Shown: positions 35,685 through 45,506 of the stretch, piece by piece
Layout of the letters: each line of letters opens with the position of its first letter
Position numbering within the stretch: position 1 is the stretch's first letter
Program-made: the position numbers and the translations under genes
Notes under the pieces: model-generated
What the model saw: only the letters and a program-made list of their open reading frames with translations
What the model was told of the DNA's origin: nothing
Database searches by the model: none
Source: CAMYKD01 sp041617155
GTDB taxonomy: Bacteria > Pseudomonadota > Alphaproteobacteria > Kiloniellales > JAKSDN01
NCBI GenBank assembly: GCA_041617155.1
Contig: JBFJPL010000016.1
Span: 1-50,206, forward strand
Direction of reading: 5' to 3'
Length of the DNA: 50,206 nucleotides

Positions 35685-35880
35685 CCTCATGCCGAGCTTG
35701 TCGAAGCATGAGGGCCATGCCGCGATGTCCCTATTCATTGGCTCGTTGGTACGAGTCCCGAAGCCTTGGACATCACCGACCTTGTCGCGCCCGGGCTTGA
35801 CCCGGGCATCCAGGGTTGCCGGCCGCTCCCGGATTGCCGGGCTGCGGAGCAGGGCGCGAAGCGGGGCCCGGCAATGACAG
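35685..35880. repeat. Composite REP-like intergenic repeat
   Basis: CCTCATGC (35685-35692) pairs with GCATGAGG (35706-35713) around a CGAGCTTGTCGAA core, the same family as the element at 11022. From about 35788 to 35877 there is a second type: CCCGGGCTTGACCCGGGC, then GGATTGCCGGGC and GGCCCGGCAATGAC. This resembles repeats scattered in many alphaproteobacterial genomes. No gene is seen between 35661 and 35906. Confidence 0.65.
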
Positions 35881-35906
35881 TTGTGTTGGGCCCAAACCAC
35901 TCGCCC

Positions 35907-36972
<1,066 letters not shown>

Positions 36973-36980
<8 letters not shown>

Positions 36981-37983
36981 CGCTGCCGGTCCTTTGCGCG
37001 GGCGCCTCGTAGAGCCAGCAGGCCGCTTCGGTCTGGCCCGCGGGCAGCAGTTCCGGCCGCTCCACGTGGCAGCGGGCAAACGCCTTGGGACAACGCGGGT
37101 TGAAGGCGCAGCCGCGGGGGATTTCGGTCAGCCGCGGCATGGCGCCATCGATCTGGGTCAGCCGCTCGACCTCGTGGCCGATTGTCGGGATCGAACCCAT
37201 CAGGCCCAGGGTATAGGGATGGCGGGCGTGGCGGATCACCTGCTGGACCGGGCCGATTTCGGCGATCCGCCCGGCGTACATCACGGCGACCCGGTCGGCG
37301 GTCTCGGCGATCACGCCCATGTCGTGGGTCACCAGCATGACCGCCGTGCCGTGCTCGCGGCACAGGCGCTTCAGGAGCGCGATGATCTGCGCCTGGATCG
37401 AGACGTCGAGCGCCGTGGTCGGCTCGTCGGCGACGATCAGGCGCGGGTTGACCGCCAGCGCCAGCGCGATCACGACCCGCTGGCGCATGCCGCCGGAAAA
37501 CTGGTGCGGGTACTGGTCGATGCGCCGCTCGGGCGCCGGGATGCCGACCTCGCCGAGCAGTTCGATGGCGCGCGACCGGGCGGCCTTTTCGCCCAGCTCG
37601 GTGTGGGTGCGGATCGTCTCGGTCAGCTGTTGATTGATGGTGTAGAGCGGATTGAGGCTGGTCAGGGGGTCCTGGAACACCATGCCGATCTTGGCCCCGC
37701 GCAGGCGGCGCATGCGCTCGTAGGGCAGGTCGTCGATGCGTTCGCCCTCGAACACGATGCGGCCGCCGGCGATATGGCCCGGCGGCTCCAGGAGCCCGAT
37801 GATCGCGGCGCCGGTCAGCGACTTGCCGGCACCCGACTCGCCGACCACGCCCAGCACCTCGCCCTCCTCGATGTGAAACGACACCCCGTCGACGGCGACC
37901 AGGGCGCCCTTGCGGGTCGGAATCTCGATCCGCAGGTCCTCGACCTGGAGCAGCGGCCGGTTGCGGCGTCGTGGCGCTGCCAT
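36973..37983 (-). CDS. Peptide-type ABC transporter ATPase (DppD-like)
   Basis: This is a 336-residue ATP-binding subunit. Walker A is GESGAGKSLTGAAI, the Q-loop is VFQDPLTSLNPLYTI, the signature is FSGGMRQRVVIALAL, and Walker B is LIVADEPTTALD with the H-loop LVTHDMGVI. The C-terminal CAFNPRCPKAFARC cluster marks the DppD/OppD type. It pairs with the ATPase downstream and is 28 bp from the upstream permease gene. It could also serve the ATPase-less system at 26506-30170. Confidence 0.95.
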
Positions 37984-38011
37984 CTCCGCTAACGCTCCCC
38001 CATCGGCCCGG

Positions 38012-38974
38012 TCACCGCAGCTTCGGATTGAGGGCGTCGCGCAGCCAGTCGCCCAGCAGGTTGACCGCCAGGACCAGGATCGCCAGCGCCGCGCCCGGGA
38101 AGATCGTGATCCACCACTCGCCGGAAAACAGGAAGTCGTTGCCGACCCGAATCAAGGTGCCGAGCGACGGCGAGGTCGCCGGCACGCCGACCCCCAGGAA
38201 CGACAGCGTCGCCTCGGTGATGACGGCGATCGCCAGATGGATCGTCGCGATCACCAGAACCGGCCCCATGACGTTGGGCAGCACGTGGCGCAGCATGATC
38301 AGGGCCGGCGACACGCCGATCACGCGGGCCGCCTGGACGTACTCCTTGTTCTTCTCGACCAGGGTCGAGCCGCGCACCGTGCGGGCATACTGGACCCAGC
38401 CCGAGATACCAATGGCGAAGACCAGGACGTAGAACCACACCTCGTCGTGCATGTCGCGCGGCAGCAGGCCGCGCGCCACGCCGTCGATCAGCAGCGCGAT
38501 CAGGATCGCCGGAAAGCTGAGCTGCACGTCGGCGATGCGCATGATGAAGGCATCCAGGGTGCCGCCGACATAGCCGCTCAAGAGGCCCAGGCCGATGCCG
38601 ATGAACATGGCGAAGATGACCGAGGCGAAGCCCACGCCGAGCGAGATTCGCGCGCCGTAGATGATGGTCGAGAGGATGCCGCGGCCCTGGTCGTCGGTGC
38701 CGAGCAGGAAGCGAACGTCGCCGTTGCTTTCCCAGACCGGCGGGATGAAGGCGTCGAGCAGGTCGACCTGCGACAGGTCGAAGGGGTCGTGCGGCGCGAC
38801 CCAGGGCGCGAACAGCGCGGCACCCATGAAGGTCACCGTGATCAGGGCGGCCACGATGGTCAAGGGCGAGCGCTTGAAGGAATACCAGACGTCGCCGTCG
38901 AAGAAGCGCCTGACCGCGTCGACGAAGTGGCGCCCGAGACCGGCCCGCGGGGTGACTTCGCTCTGGCTCGCCAT
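38012..38974 (-). CDS. Peptide-type ABC transporter permease (DppC-like)
   Basis: This is a 320-residue inner-membrane permease with a cytoplasmic N-terminus (FFDGDVWYSFKRSPLTIVAA), the insert FLLGTDDQGRGILSTIIYGA, and GYVGGTLDAFIMRIADVQLS. The EAA loop KEYVQAARVIGVSPALIMLR and the end NLLGDWLRDALNPKLR complete the DppC/OppC pattern. It lies one base after the DppB-like gene and is clearly in the same transcript. Confidence 0.94.
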   Translation of the reverse strand: MASQSEVTPRAGLGRHFVDAVRRFFDGDVWYSFKRSPLTIVAALITVTFMGAALFAPWVAPHDPFDLSQVDLLDAFIPPVWESNGDVRFLLGTDDQGRGILSTIIYGARISLGVGFASVIFAMFIGIGLGLLSGYVGGTLDAFIMRIADVQLSFPAILIALLIDGVARGLLPRDMHDEVWFYVLVFAIGISGWVQYARTVRGSTLVEKNKEYVQAARVIGVSPALIMLRHVLPNVMGPVLVIATIHLAIAVITEATLSFLGVGVPATSPSLGTLIRVGNDFLFSGEWWITIFPGAALAILVLAVNLLGDWLRDALNPKLR

Positions 38975-38975
38975 C

Positions 38976-39965
38976 TCAGCCGTGTCCGCCGGCGACCGCG
39001 CGGTCGACCCGCAGGCGCGGATCGACCACGTAATACAAGAGGTCGACGATCAGGTTTATGGCGACGAAGAAGAAGGCGATCATCATGAGGTAGGAGGCCA
39101 TCACGGGGATATCGACCTCGTTGATCGCCTGGATGAACAACAGGCCCATGCCCGGCCACTGGAACACGCTTTCGGTGATGATTGCGAAGGCGATGATCGA
39201 GCCCAGCTGCAGGCCGGTGATGGTGATCACCGGCACCAGGGTGTTCTTGAGCGCGTGGCCGAAATTGATCGCCCGGTCGGTGAGCCCTCTGGCGCGGCCG
39301 AACTTGATGTAGTCGGTGCGCAGGACCTCGAGCATTTCCGAGCGCACGAGGCGCATGATCAAGGTCATCTGGAACAGCGCCAGGGTGATCGCCGGCATGA
39401 TCAGGGCTTTAAGTCCGCCGACCGTGAGGAACCCGGTGGTCCACCAGCCCAGGACCAGAACCTCGCCGCGGCCGAAGGTCGGCAGCCAGCGCAGCCAGAC
39501 GCCGAACACCAGAATCAAGAGGATGCCGATCAGGAAGGTCGGCAGCGAGACGCCGATCAGCGACAGGGTCATGAACAGCTTGGAAAGAAAGCCCTCGCGG
39601 TGCAGGCCCGTATAGACCCCCATGGGCACGCCGATCACCAGCGCCAGGATCGCCGCGACGATCGAGAGCTCCAGCGTGGCCGGCAGGCGTTCGGCGATCA
39701 GCTTGGCGACCGGCTGCCGGTGCCGATAGGAGATGCCGAAGTTGCCCTGGGCCGCGCGCACCAGATAGCGGCCGTACTGCACCACGAAGGGATCGTTCAG
39801 CCCCAGGGTCTCGCGCAGCTTCGCCCGATCCTCGAGGCTGGTGTCCTGGCCGACCATGTTGTTGATCGGATCGCCCACGTAGTTGAACAAGGAGAAGGCG
39901 ATCAGCCCGACCGTCAGCATGACCACGACGGACTGCAGCAAACGGCGGATCACGAAGGCTAACAT
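38976..39965 (-). CDS. Peptide-type ABC transporter permease (DppB-like)
   Basis: This is a 329-residue permease starting MLAFVIRRLLQSVVVMLTVG, with FNYVGDPINNMVGQDTS, FGISYRHRQPVAKLIAERLP, the EAA loop RTDYIKFGRARGLTDRAINF, and the end INLIVDLLYYVVDPRLRVD. It has about six membrane helices and the usual length. The ATG at 39965 is chosen because the upstream codons are not hydrophobic. A repeat-rich spacer of 180 bp separates it from the binding-protein gene. Confidence 0.94.
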   Translation of the reverse strand: MLAFVIRRLLQSVVVMLTVGLIAFSLFNYVGDPINNMVGQDTSLEDRAKLRETLGLNDPFVVQYGRYLVRAAQGNFGISYRHRQPVAKLIAERLPATLELSIVAAILALVIGVPMGVYTGLHREGFLSKLFMTLSLIGVSLPTFLIGILLILVFGVWLRWLPTFGRGEVLVLGWWTTGFLTVGGLKALIMPAITLALFQMTLIMRLVRSEMLEVLRTDYIKFGRARGLTDRAINFGHALKNTLVPVITITGLQLGSIIAFAIITESVFQWPGMGLLFIQAINEVDIPVMASYLMMIAFFFVAINLIVDLLYYVVDPRLRVDRAVAGGHG

Positions 39966-40007
39966 CGCGGCTCCTGACCTGCTTCTAACGGCCCGAGGCC
40001 CGGATTC

Positions 40008-40075
40008 CACCCTTAGACAAGCTCAGGGTAGGGTCCTCGTGCCGAGCCTCCTCACCCCGAGCCTGTCGAGGGGTG
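40008..40075. repeat. Diverged REP-like inverted repeat
   Basis: CACCCTTAGACAAGCTCAGG (from 40008) is imperfectly complementary to CCCGAGCCTGTCGAGGGGTG (40056-40075). The GACAGGCTC core is shared with the elements at 11022 and 35685. It lies in the spacer between the binding-protein and permease genes. Confidence 0.6.
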
Positions 40076-40089
40076 AAGCATGACGGCCG

Positions 40090-40145
40090 GGCGGCAAGTA
40101 AGGGTGCCCGGGCACCGGGCCCGGGCTCCCCGGTTGCTTGCCGCC
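40090..40145. repeat. Strong hairpin after the binding-protein stop
   Basis: Outer arms GGCGGCAAG (40090-40098) and CTTGCCGCC (40137-40145) enclose an inner GCCCGGG/CCCGGGC stem (40106-40112 with 40120-40126). On the minus-strand transcript the hairpin begins at the last base of the binding-protein stop codon. With no U-run it is more likely an mRNA-stabilising or partially terminating hairpin that raises binding protein over permease. Confidence 0.7.
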
Positions 40146-41731
40146 TATTTGACGACCGCGTAGCGCAGGTCGAACACGTTGTCCGGCCGCTGGGCCAGAT
40201 CGACCTTGTCGCTCACCCCCCAGGACAGCGGCTGCTGGTGCAGGGGAATATGGCCGACTTCGTCCGCATGGATCTTGAAGGCCTCGTCGATCAACGCCTG
40301 GCGCTTGCCCGGGTCGGTCTCGACCTGGATCAAATCGGTCAGCTCGGTGACCCGCTGGTTGCAATAGCCGCCCAGATTGAAAGCGCCCTTGCCGTCGACC
40401 CGGCAGGCCATCAAGGACGAAATCGGGTTGTGGCTATCGAACGTCGACGGCGTCCAGCCAAGCAGGAAGAAGCTGGTGTCGTAGCCGTTCTGGGCCAGCA
40501 CCTTGGCGAAGTACTTCGACTTGGTCTGGGCCAGCACGCTGACCTTGACGCCGACCTTGGCCAGCATCGAGGCCGACGCCTGGCAGATCCGCTCGTCGTT
40601 GACGTAGCGGTCGTTCGGGCAATCCATGGTGACCTCGAAGCCGTCCGGATAGCCGGCCTCAGCCATCAGCGCCTTGGCCTTGGCGACGTCGGCCTTCGGA
40701 CGCTGGTTCAGTTCCTTGGTCCAGCCGTTGATCTGCGGCGCGACCATGAGATTGGACGGCCAGGAAGCGCCGCGCATGACCTTGTCGCGAATCGCCTCGA
40801 TATCGATCGCCAGCAGGAAGGCCTGGCGCACGCGCCGGTCCTTAAAGGGATTCTTGCCCTTGACGTTGGAATAGAGCAGTTCGTCGCGGTCCTGGTCGAA
40901 GCCGAGGAAGATGGTGCGCGCCTCCGGTCCGGTCAGCGGCTTGACGCCGGCGGCCTGCTCGAGGCGGTCCCAGTCCTGGACTGGAATCGGATAGGCCATG
41001 TGCACGTCGCCGGCGATCAGCGCCGCGACCCGGGTGGCGTCCTGGCCGACCGGGGTGAAGACGGCTTCGGTGATGTTGCTGTCCATGCTGCCCCACCAGC
41101 CGGGGTTCGGCACCAGAAGGGTCTTCACGTCCGGCTGCCGTTCCTTGAGCATGAAAGGACCGGTGCCGTTGGCGTTGAGATTGGCGAAGTTGCCTTCCTC
41201 GCCGCCTTTCACGTTGGTCGCGGTCGAGGTGTTGTGCTCGGCCGACCATTCCTTGTCCATGATGTAGAAGATACCGAGCTGGTCGGGCAGGATCGGATTC
41301 GGCTGGTCGGTGATCAGGTCGACCGTGTGGTCGTCGATCTTCTTGGTTTCCTTGATCAGGCCGGCCACGACCTTCATGTCCGAACCTTCGGAACGGATGC
41401 GCTCGACCGAGAACAGCACGTCGTCGGCGTCGAAGGCGTTGCCGTTCTGGAACTTGACGTCCTTGCGCAGGTGGAATCGCCAGACCGTCGGCTCGACGTT
41501 CTCCCACTTGGTGGCCAGTGCCGGGATCAGGTTCATGTCCTTGTCCCGGGCGACCAGCCCCTCATAGATATTCGCCTGAAAGCCGAGGGTCATGGTCTCG
41601 AACAGGCCATGGGGATCCATGGTCTGGACGTCGCCCTGGAAGGCCCATTTGAAGGTCTTGGCCTCGGCTCCCTGGGCGAAGGTCAGCAAAACCGCGGCGC
41701 CGGCCGCAAGCAGCCCCTGTCGTAAGCGCAT
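40145..41731 (-). CDS. ABC transporter substrate-binding protein, family 5
   Basis: This is a 528-residue periplasmic binding protein with a signal peptide (MRLRQGLLAAGAAVLLTFAQ, cut after AEA). KTFKWAFQGDVQTMDPHGLF, the signature WRFHLRKDVKFQNGNAFDAD, NPFKDRRVRQAFLLAIDIEA and GHIPLHQQPLSWGV all fit the peptide-binding class. The start at 41731 is preferred over the ATG two codons earlier because GGGAG lies 6 bases away. The other ATG directly abuts the Shine-Dalgarno. It is the first gene of the complete five-gene transporter operon. Confidence 0.93.
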   Translation of the reverse strand: MRLRQGLLAAGAAVLLTFAQGAEAKTFKWAFQGDVQTMDPHGLFETMTLGFQANIYEGLVARDKDMNLIPALATKWENVEPTVWRFHLRKDVKFQNGNAFDADDVLFSVERIRSEGSDMKVVAGLIKETKKIDDHTVDLITDQPNPILPDQLGIFYIMDKEWSAEHNTSTATNVKGGEEGNFANLNANGTGPFMLKERQPDVKTLLVPNPGWWGSMDSNITEAVFTPVGQDATRVAALIAGDVHMAYPIPVQDWDRLEQAAGVKPLTGPEARTIFLGFDQDRDELLYSNVKGKNPFKDRRVRQAFLLAIDIEAIRDKVMRGASWPSNLMVAPQINGWTKELNQRPKADVAKAKALMAEAGYPDGFEVTMDCPNDRYVNDERICQASASMLAKVGVKVSVLAQTKSKYFAKVLAQNGYDTSFFLLGWTPSTFDSHNPISSLMACRVDGKGAFNLGGYCNQRVTELTDLIQVETDPGKRQALIDEAFKIHADEVGHIPLHQQPLSWGVSDKVDLAQRPDNVFDLRYAVVK

Positions 41732-41811
41732 TTTCATCTCCCTGTTGCGTTCATCGCTTCCGCCCGCGAAGGCCGGCGGCCGCCAATTGATTGACCGGCT
41801 ATCCTGCCGGA

Positions 41812-41824
41812 ATTGGTAGACAAT
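41812..41824. promoter_or_regulatory. Possible GntR-type operator
   Basis: On the minus strand ATTGTCTACCAAT fits TNGT-N2-ACNA, the general form of FadR/GntR-family operators. It lies about 85 bp upstream of the binding-protein start, in the right place for transporter control. The symmetry is short, so this is tentative. The 41738-41879 spacer holds nothing else I can name. Confidence 0.3.
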
Positions 41825-41879
41825 CTAGTACGAGCGCGGCTACTCGAACAAGCCGCTTGGAATACAACCTATTCGGGTT

Positions 41880-43109
41880 TCAAAGCTGATTCTTGTAGAT
41901 CCGGCCGCCCTTCATGATGAGCGCGATCGACTCGCCTTGGCCGCTCAAAAGGCCGATATTCTGCAGCGGGTTGCCGTCGATCACGATGAGATCGGCCAAG
42001 GCGCCGGGCGCGACCCGGCCGAGTTCGCCGCTGCGCTGCAGGAGTTCGGCGTTGATCGCGGTGGCGGACATCAGCACCTGATGGATCGGCAGGGCCTCCG
42101 CGCGGATCGCGAATTCGCTCAGCTGTTCGTCGTGCATAGTGCCCAGCAGGTCGGTGCCGAAGCCGATCTTCACCTTGGCGGCGCGCAGCAGCTCGAGCGA
42201 GCGCAGCCCCGCCCCGCGGACATCTTCCAGCTTGCCGAGCATGGAGTCCGGCGCGCCCAGCTCGCCGCCGAAGCGCTTGAGCGCGGTGTAGGTCGCCAGG
42301 GTCGGCACCACATAGGCGCCCTGCTCGGCACAGTAGGTCGCGGTTGCGACATCGATCAGGTTGGCGTGCTCGATCGAGCGCACGCCGTATTCGACCGAGC
42401 GGCGGATCGCATCGGCGGTGTAGGCGTGCGCCATGACGTAGGTCTGCCAGGATTGCGCCTCCCAGACGGCGGCGCGGATCTCCTCTTCCGAATACTGCAG
42501 GTTCCAGATCGGATCGGACGGCGAGGCGACCCCGCCGGAGGCCATGATCTTGATCTGAGTGGCGCCTTTGCGCAGCTCGTCGCGCGCCGCCCGGCGCACC
42601 TCGGCCACGCCGTCGGCGATCCGGGTCAGCGACAGGCTGCCCTGGCCGCACAGGCAGAACGTGCCGTGCTCGAACGGGCGGAAATCGCCGTGCCCGCCGG
42701 TCTGCGACAAGGCCCGGCCGGCGTAGAACAGGCGCGGGCCGTCGATCAGTCCGCTTTCCACCGCCATGGCCAAGCCATAGTCGGCGCCGCCGGCGTCGCG
42801 TACCGTGGTGAAGCCGCGCATCAGGGCGGCTTCCAGAATCTTGCGCGCGTGCTGATAGATCAGCGAGCGCGGCATGGCCTCGAGCTTGGCGATATCGGGG
42901 TCCGCGGCGATCGCGTGGAAGTGCGCGTCGATCAGCCCGGGCATCAGCGTGCGTCCGCCCAGTTCCACGACCTGGGCCTCGCTCGCGGTGATCTCGCCGC
43001 CGGAGATCTCCTTGATGCGGCCGTCCTCGATCAGGACTTGCGCCCCGTCGAGCGGCTCACGCCCGGTGCCGTCCCACAAGAATGCACCGCGCAGCAGGGT
43101 TTGGGTCAT
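41880..43109 (-). CDS. Amidohydrolase, prolidase/imidazolonepropionase-like
   Basis: This is a 409-residue metal-dependent hydrolase of the amidohydrolase superfamily. The metal site is complete: LIDAHFHA (HxH), the carboxylated-lysine candidate in TQIKIMASGG, MAHAYTADAI, VRSIEHANLID and the aspartate in FGTDLLG. ALADLIVIDGNPL and LIMKGGRIYKN close the composite beta domain. The pattern resembles the Xaa-Pro dipeptidase / Sgx9260 group that cleaves dipeptides or N-acyl amino acids. No signal peptide is present. GGAGG precedes the ATG. It lies upstream of the peptide transporter on the same strand, which fits use of imported dipeptides. Confidence 0.88.
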   Translation of the reverse strand: MTQTLLRGAFLWDGTGREPLDGAQVLIEDGRIKEISGGEITASEAQVVELGGRTLMPGLIDAHFHAIAADPDIAKLEAMPRSLIYQHARKILEAALMRGFTTVRDAGGADYGLAMAVESGLIDGPRLFYAGRALSQTGGHGDFRPFEHGTFCLCGQGSLSLTRIADGVAEVRRAARDELRKGATQIKIMASGGVASPSDPIWNLQYSEEEIRAAVWEAQSWQTYVMAHAYTADAIRRSVEYGVRSIEHANLIDVATATYCAEQGAYVVPTLATYTALKRFGGELGAPDSMLGKLEDVRGAGLRSLELLRAAKVKIGFGTDLLGTMHDEQLSEFAIRAEALPIHQVLMSATAINAELLQRSGELGRVAPGALADLIVIDGNPLQNIGLLSGQGESIALIMKGGRIYKNQL

Positions 43110-43274
43110 GAAGGAAACCTCCGTAAATTGAACGGCCCGTGATATCCTGTGCCGTCAGGCTAATGGGCTTGCCGAGTCGCGGCAATCATATCTCTGCCAA
43201 AAGGCCTAGAAAGAAATCTCTAGGTGGTGTGACGCCGGGGTGTCGCGCGCCTGACCGGCCCGATCTGCTTCAAA

Positions 43275-43634
43275 TTACGAATAGTGGCGAACGACGAAGT
43301 GCTTCTTGGTCGTTTCCAGCACTTCCCAGTAACCGCGAAAGCCATTGGGAATTAAAAACGAGTCGCCACTTCGAAAGGTCTTGGCATGGCCCTTGTCGTC
43401 AATCAGACGACAGTGACCAGACAGGATGACGCAGAACTCATCGCGGTCGGCGAAGGCGTGCCACTTGCCCGGCGTGCTGGTCCATGTGCCCGCGACCAGT
43501 TTGCCATCCGGACTCTCGAAACGCATCTGCGTCACATGCCGCGGATCGCCATCGACAACGCGGTCGGGCAGATCGGCGAGACGGCGCCCGGACTCGCTGA
43601 GCGGCGGGCCGGAAAAGGCGACAACGTCGGTCAT
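43275..43634 (-). CDS. Cupin_3 domain protein
   Basis: This is a 119-residue single cupin. It has GTWTSTPGKWHAFADRDEF and CVILSGHCRLID (motif 1 region), then FRSGDSFLIPNGFRGYWEVL (motif 2). Together these match the Cupin_3 group often found beside amine or ureidoglycine metabolism genes. The ATG is at 43634. It sits 43 bp after the flavoenzyme gene on the same strand, so the two are probably cotranscribed. The ligand is unknown; a small-molecule binding or auxiliary role in amine catabolism is inferred. Confidence 0.85.
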   Translation of the reverse strand: MTDVVAFSGPPLSESGRRLADLPDRVVDGDPRHVTQMRFESPDGKLVAGTWTSTPGKWHAFADRDEFCVILSGHCRLIDDKGHAKTFRSGDSFLIPNGFRGYWEVLETTKKHFVVRHYS

Positions 43635-43645
43635 TGCGACTCCCT

Positions 43646-43689
43646 TTAATCGGTATCAACTGACGAATTAATCGGTATCAACTGACGAA
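43646..43689. repeat. Exact 22-bp tandem duplication
   Basis: Two identical 22-bp units (43646-43667 and 43668-43689, each containing CGGTATCAACTGACGAA) lie head to tail. The right copy covers the last codons and stop of the flavoenzyme gene; the left copy lies in the spacer before the cupin start. This looks like a recent slippage duplication. Confidence 0.9.
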
Positions 43690-45078
43690 TTTCTCGTCCT
43701 TCAAATAATACCACTTGTACAAAAACCGAAGGCCCATACGGCGGAACGGGGTCAAGACACCGTGACTGGGCAGGGCCGAGGTGAAGATCGGCAAGTCAAG
43801 GCCCTGCGCCTTTCCGGCAACCATTTGCGCCATGCGCCGTCCCGCCTGGGCCGAATACATCACGCCGTTTCCGCCATAGCCCATCGCATAGTAGATCGTC
43901 TGCTGCGGGTCGGGCTGGAAGATGCGCGGCATCATGTCGTGACTGACATCGACCCAGCCCCACCATGAATAATCGATTTCAATGTTTTCCAGCGCTGGGA
44001 ACTTGCGAGACAGCCCCTTCCGTAAGAGGTCGAGATGCCTCGGGTTCTCGGCATCGCGCCCCGTGATGGCGCTGCGACTGCCTATCTGCACACGCCCGTC
44101 GGGCAGATGGCGATAGTAGTGCCGCAATGTGCGCGTGTCGGTGAGCGGAGAGTTTGTCTGAAATCCGCAGAGCTCCGCCTCTTCGTCTGTCAGCGGGCGA
44201 GTGACGATCGAGTTGGACAGGATCGGCATCAGGCGGTGGCGCGTGCGCTTGTCGAGGCCCGGCGGCGTATAGCCGGCGGTCGCCAAGGCAACCGCGCGGG
44301 CTTTCACGATGCCTCCCGGCGTCGTCAGAAAATGGATGCCGTCCCTGATTTTCCAGCCCATCACCGGGCTGCCCGGATGGATCGTCGCGCCGAGTTTGCG
44401 GGCAAGAGCCTGATAACCGAAGGCCAGCTTCGCGGCATGGATCGAAATGCCGTCGGGTTCGTACATGGCACCCGATGCTTCCTGATCCTTCACGTATCTC
44501 TCGTGCAGTTCCTCACGGGGCATGACCCGCGAGGCATAGCCGAACGTGTCGTTCAGCAGGGCGGACTCTTTCTCCAGCCGCGGCATCACACCCGGCTTGT
44601 GTGCGATGTAAAAATGCCCGCCGTCCTGTGGCTCACAGTCGAACTCGCCCGATCCGATCAGATCGCGGAACAGGTCGAAGGCTTCGCTGACCTCGACATG
44701 CATCTTCTTCGCGACATCAACGCCCCAGCGCTTGATCCATTCGGAGCGTTTCAAGCGACCCGATGAAATCTGCGCCTGTCCGCCATTTCGGGTGGAACAA
44801 CCCCATGCCACGGTGTTGGCCTCCAGCACGGTGGCCTTGATGCCGTGTTCCTTCGCAAGATGGATCGCGCAGGAGAGACCGGTATAACCCGAGCCGACGA
44901 TGACCACGTCGACATCGCCATCGTCGGCGATCGGGCCGTCGTCTTCCGGCGGCGGCCCCGCCGTTCCGATCCAGTAGGTCGGTGCGTAGTCGCGGTTGTG
45001 CCCCGGCCCCGCGTCGACGACGGGGTCATAGTGTGGGTCATAGCTGGCCTTGGGCCAGTGCTTTGGACGATGCGGCAT
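43678..45078 (-). CDS. FAD oxidoreductase, gamma-glutamylputrescine oxidase-like
   Basis: This is a 466-residue DAO-family flavoenzyme. The dinucleotide-binding motif is VDVVIVGSGYTGLSCAIHLA (about 56-75), followed by the ADP-ribose Glu in ATVLEANTVAWGCSTRNGGQ. Mid-protein FDCEPQDGGHFYIAHKPG and the C-terminal FAD loop AMGYGGNGVMYSAQAGRRMA match the PuuB/OrdL group that oxidises gamma-glutamylputrescine and similar amines. The start MPHRPKHWPKASYDPHYDP fits relatives with a long N-terminus. The region has lower GC than its flanks. A cupin gene follows and a broken SnoaL-like gene precedes it. Confidence 0.87.
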   Translation of the reverse strand: MPHRPKHWPKASYDPHYDPVVDAGPGHNRDYAPTYWIGTAGPPPEDDGPIADDGDVDVVIVGSGYTGLSCAIHLAKEHGIKATVLEANTVAWGCSTRNGGQAQISSGRLKRSEWIKRWGVDVAKKMHVEVSEAFDLFRDLIGSGEFDCEPQDGGHFYIAHKPGVMPRLEKESALLNDTFGYASRVMPREELHERYVKDQEASGAMYEPDGISIHAAKLAFGYQALARKLGATIHPGSPVMGWKIRDGIHFLTTPGGIVKARAVALATAGYTPPGLDKRTRHRLMPILSNSIVTRPLTDEEAELCGFQTNSPLTDTRTLRHYYRHLPDGRVQIGSRSAITGRDAENPRHLDLLRKGLSRKFPALENIEIDYSWWGWVDVSHDMMPRIFQPDPQQTIYYAMGYGGNGVMYSAQAGRRMAQMVAGKAQGLDLPIFTSALPSHGVLTPFRRMGLRFLYKWYYLKDEKFVS

Positions 45079-45114
45079 GGTTTGGATCCCCCCGAGGATC
45101 GATGATGAATCCTA

Positions 45115-45506
45115 TCACGCTTTTTGCGGCGGGCGATCTTTTCGAAACGCCTGCTTTACCACCAGCTTGCCGTCGCGACTGGTGAAGAAATCGGCGCCTT
45201 GGGCTTTGACGCGCGTTCCGTCGGCATCGGTGCCCGAGAAGGTCCACTCCGAAACGCCACGATTTCCGCAGATGAAGCGGCTGTGATGATCCCAGTACGC
45301 ATCCTTCATGCCGGTCCAGACGGCGGTGAAGGCTTTAGCGATTGCGGCCGCACCCTCAATCTTCCTTCTTGCCATACACTTCGGGGGCCCCGACGGTATA
45401 GAACACGCAGTCATCGGCGAAGCGTTTCATCACGCCGTCAATATCGTGGCGATTGAACGCGTGGAAGGTCGCGGACGGGTCCTCGGCAATCAGGGTATCG
45501 GACATT
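45115..45506 (-). pseudogene. Frameshifted SnoaL/NTF2-like gene
   Basis: The minus strand encodes an SnoaL-like (NTF2 fold) protein in two frames. From ATG 45506, with GGAG upstream, it reads MSDTLIAEDPSATFHAFNRH through FADDCVFYTVGAPEVYGKK, then reaches a stop. The other frame continues with IEGAAAIAKAFTAVWTG, YWDHHSRFICGNRGVSEWTF and the end VVKQAFRKDRPPQKA. One extra base in the GAAGGAAG stretch (about 45361-45370) explains the shift. Joined, it would be about 130 residues, normal for the family. It may be a true pseudogene or a sequencing error; the recoding alternative has no slippery site I can see. Confidence 0.8.
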
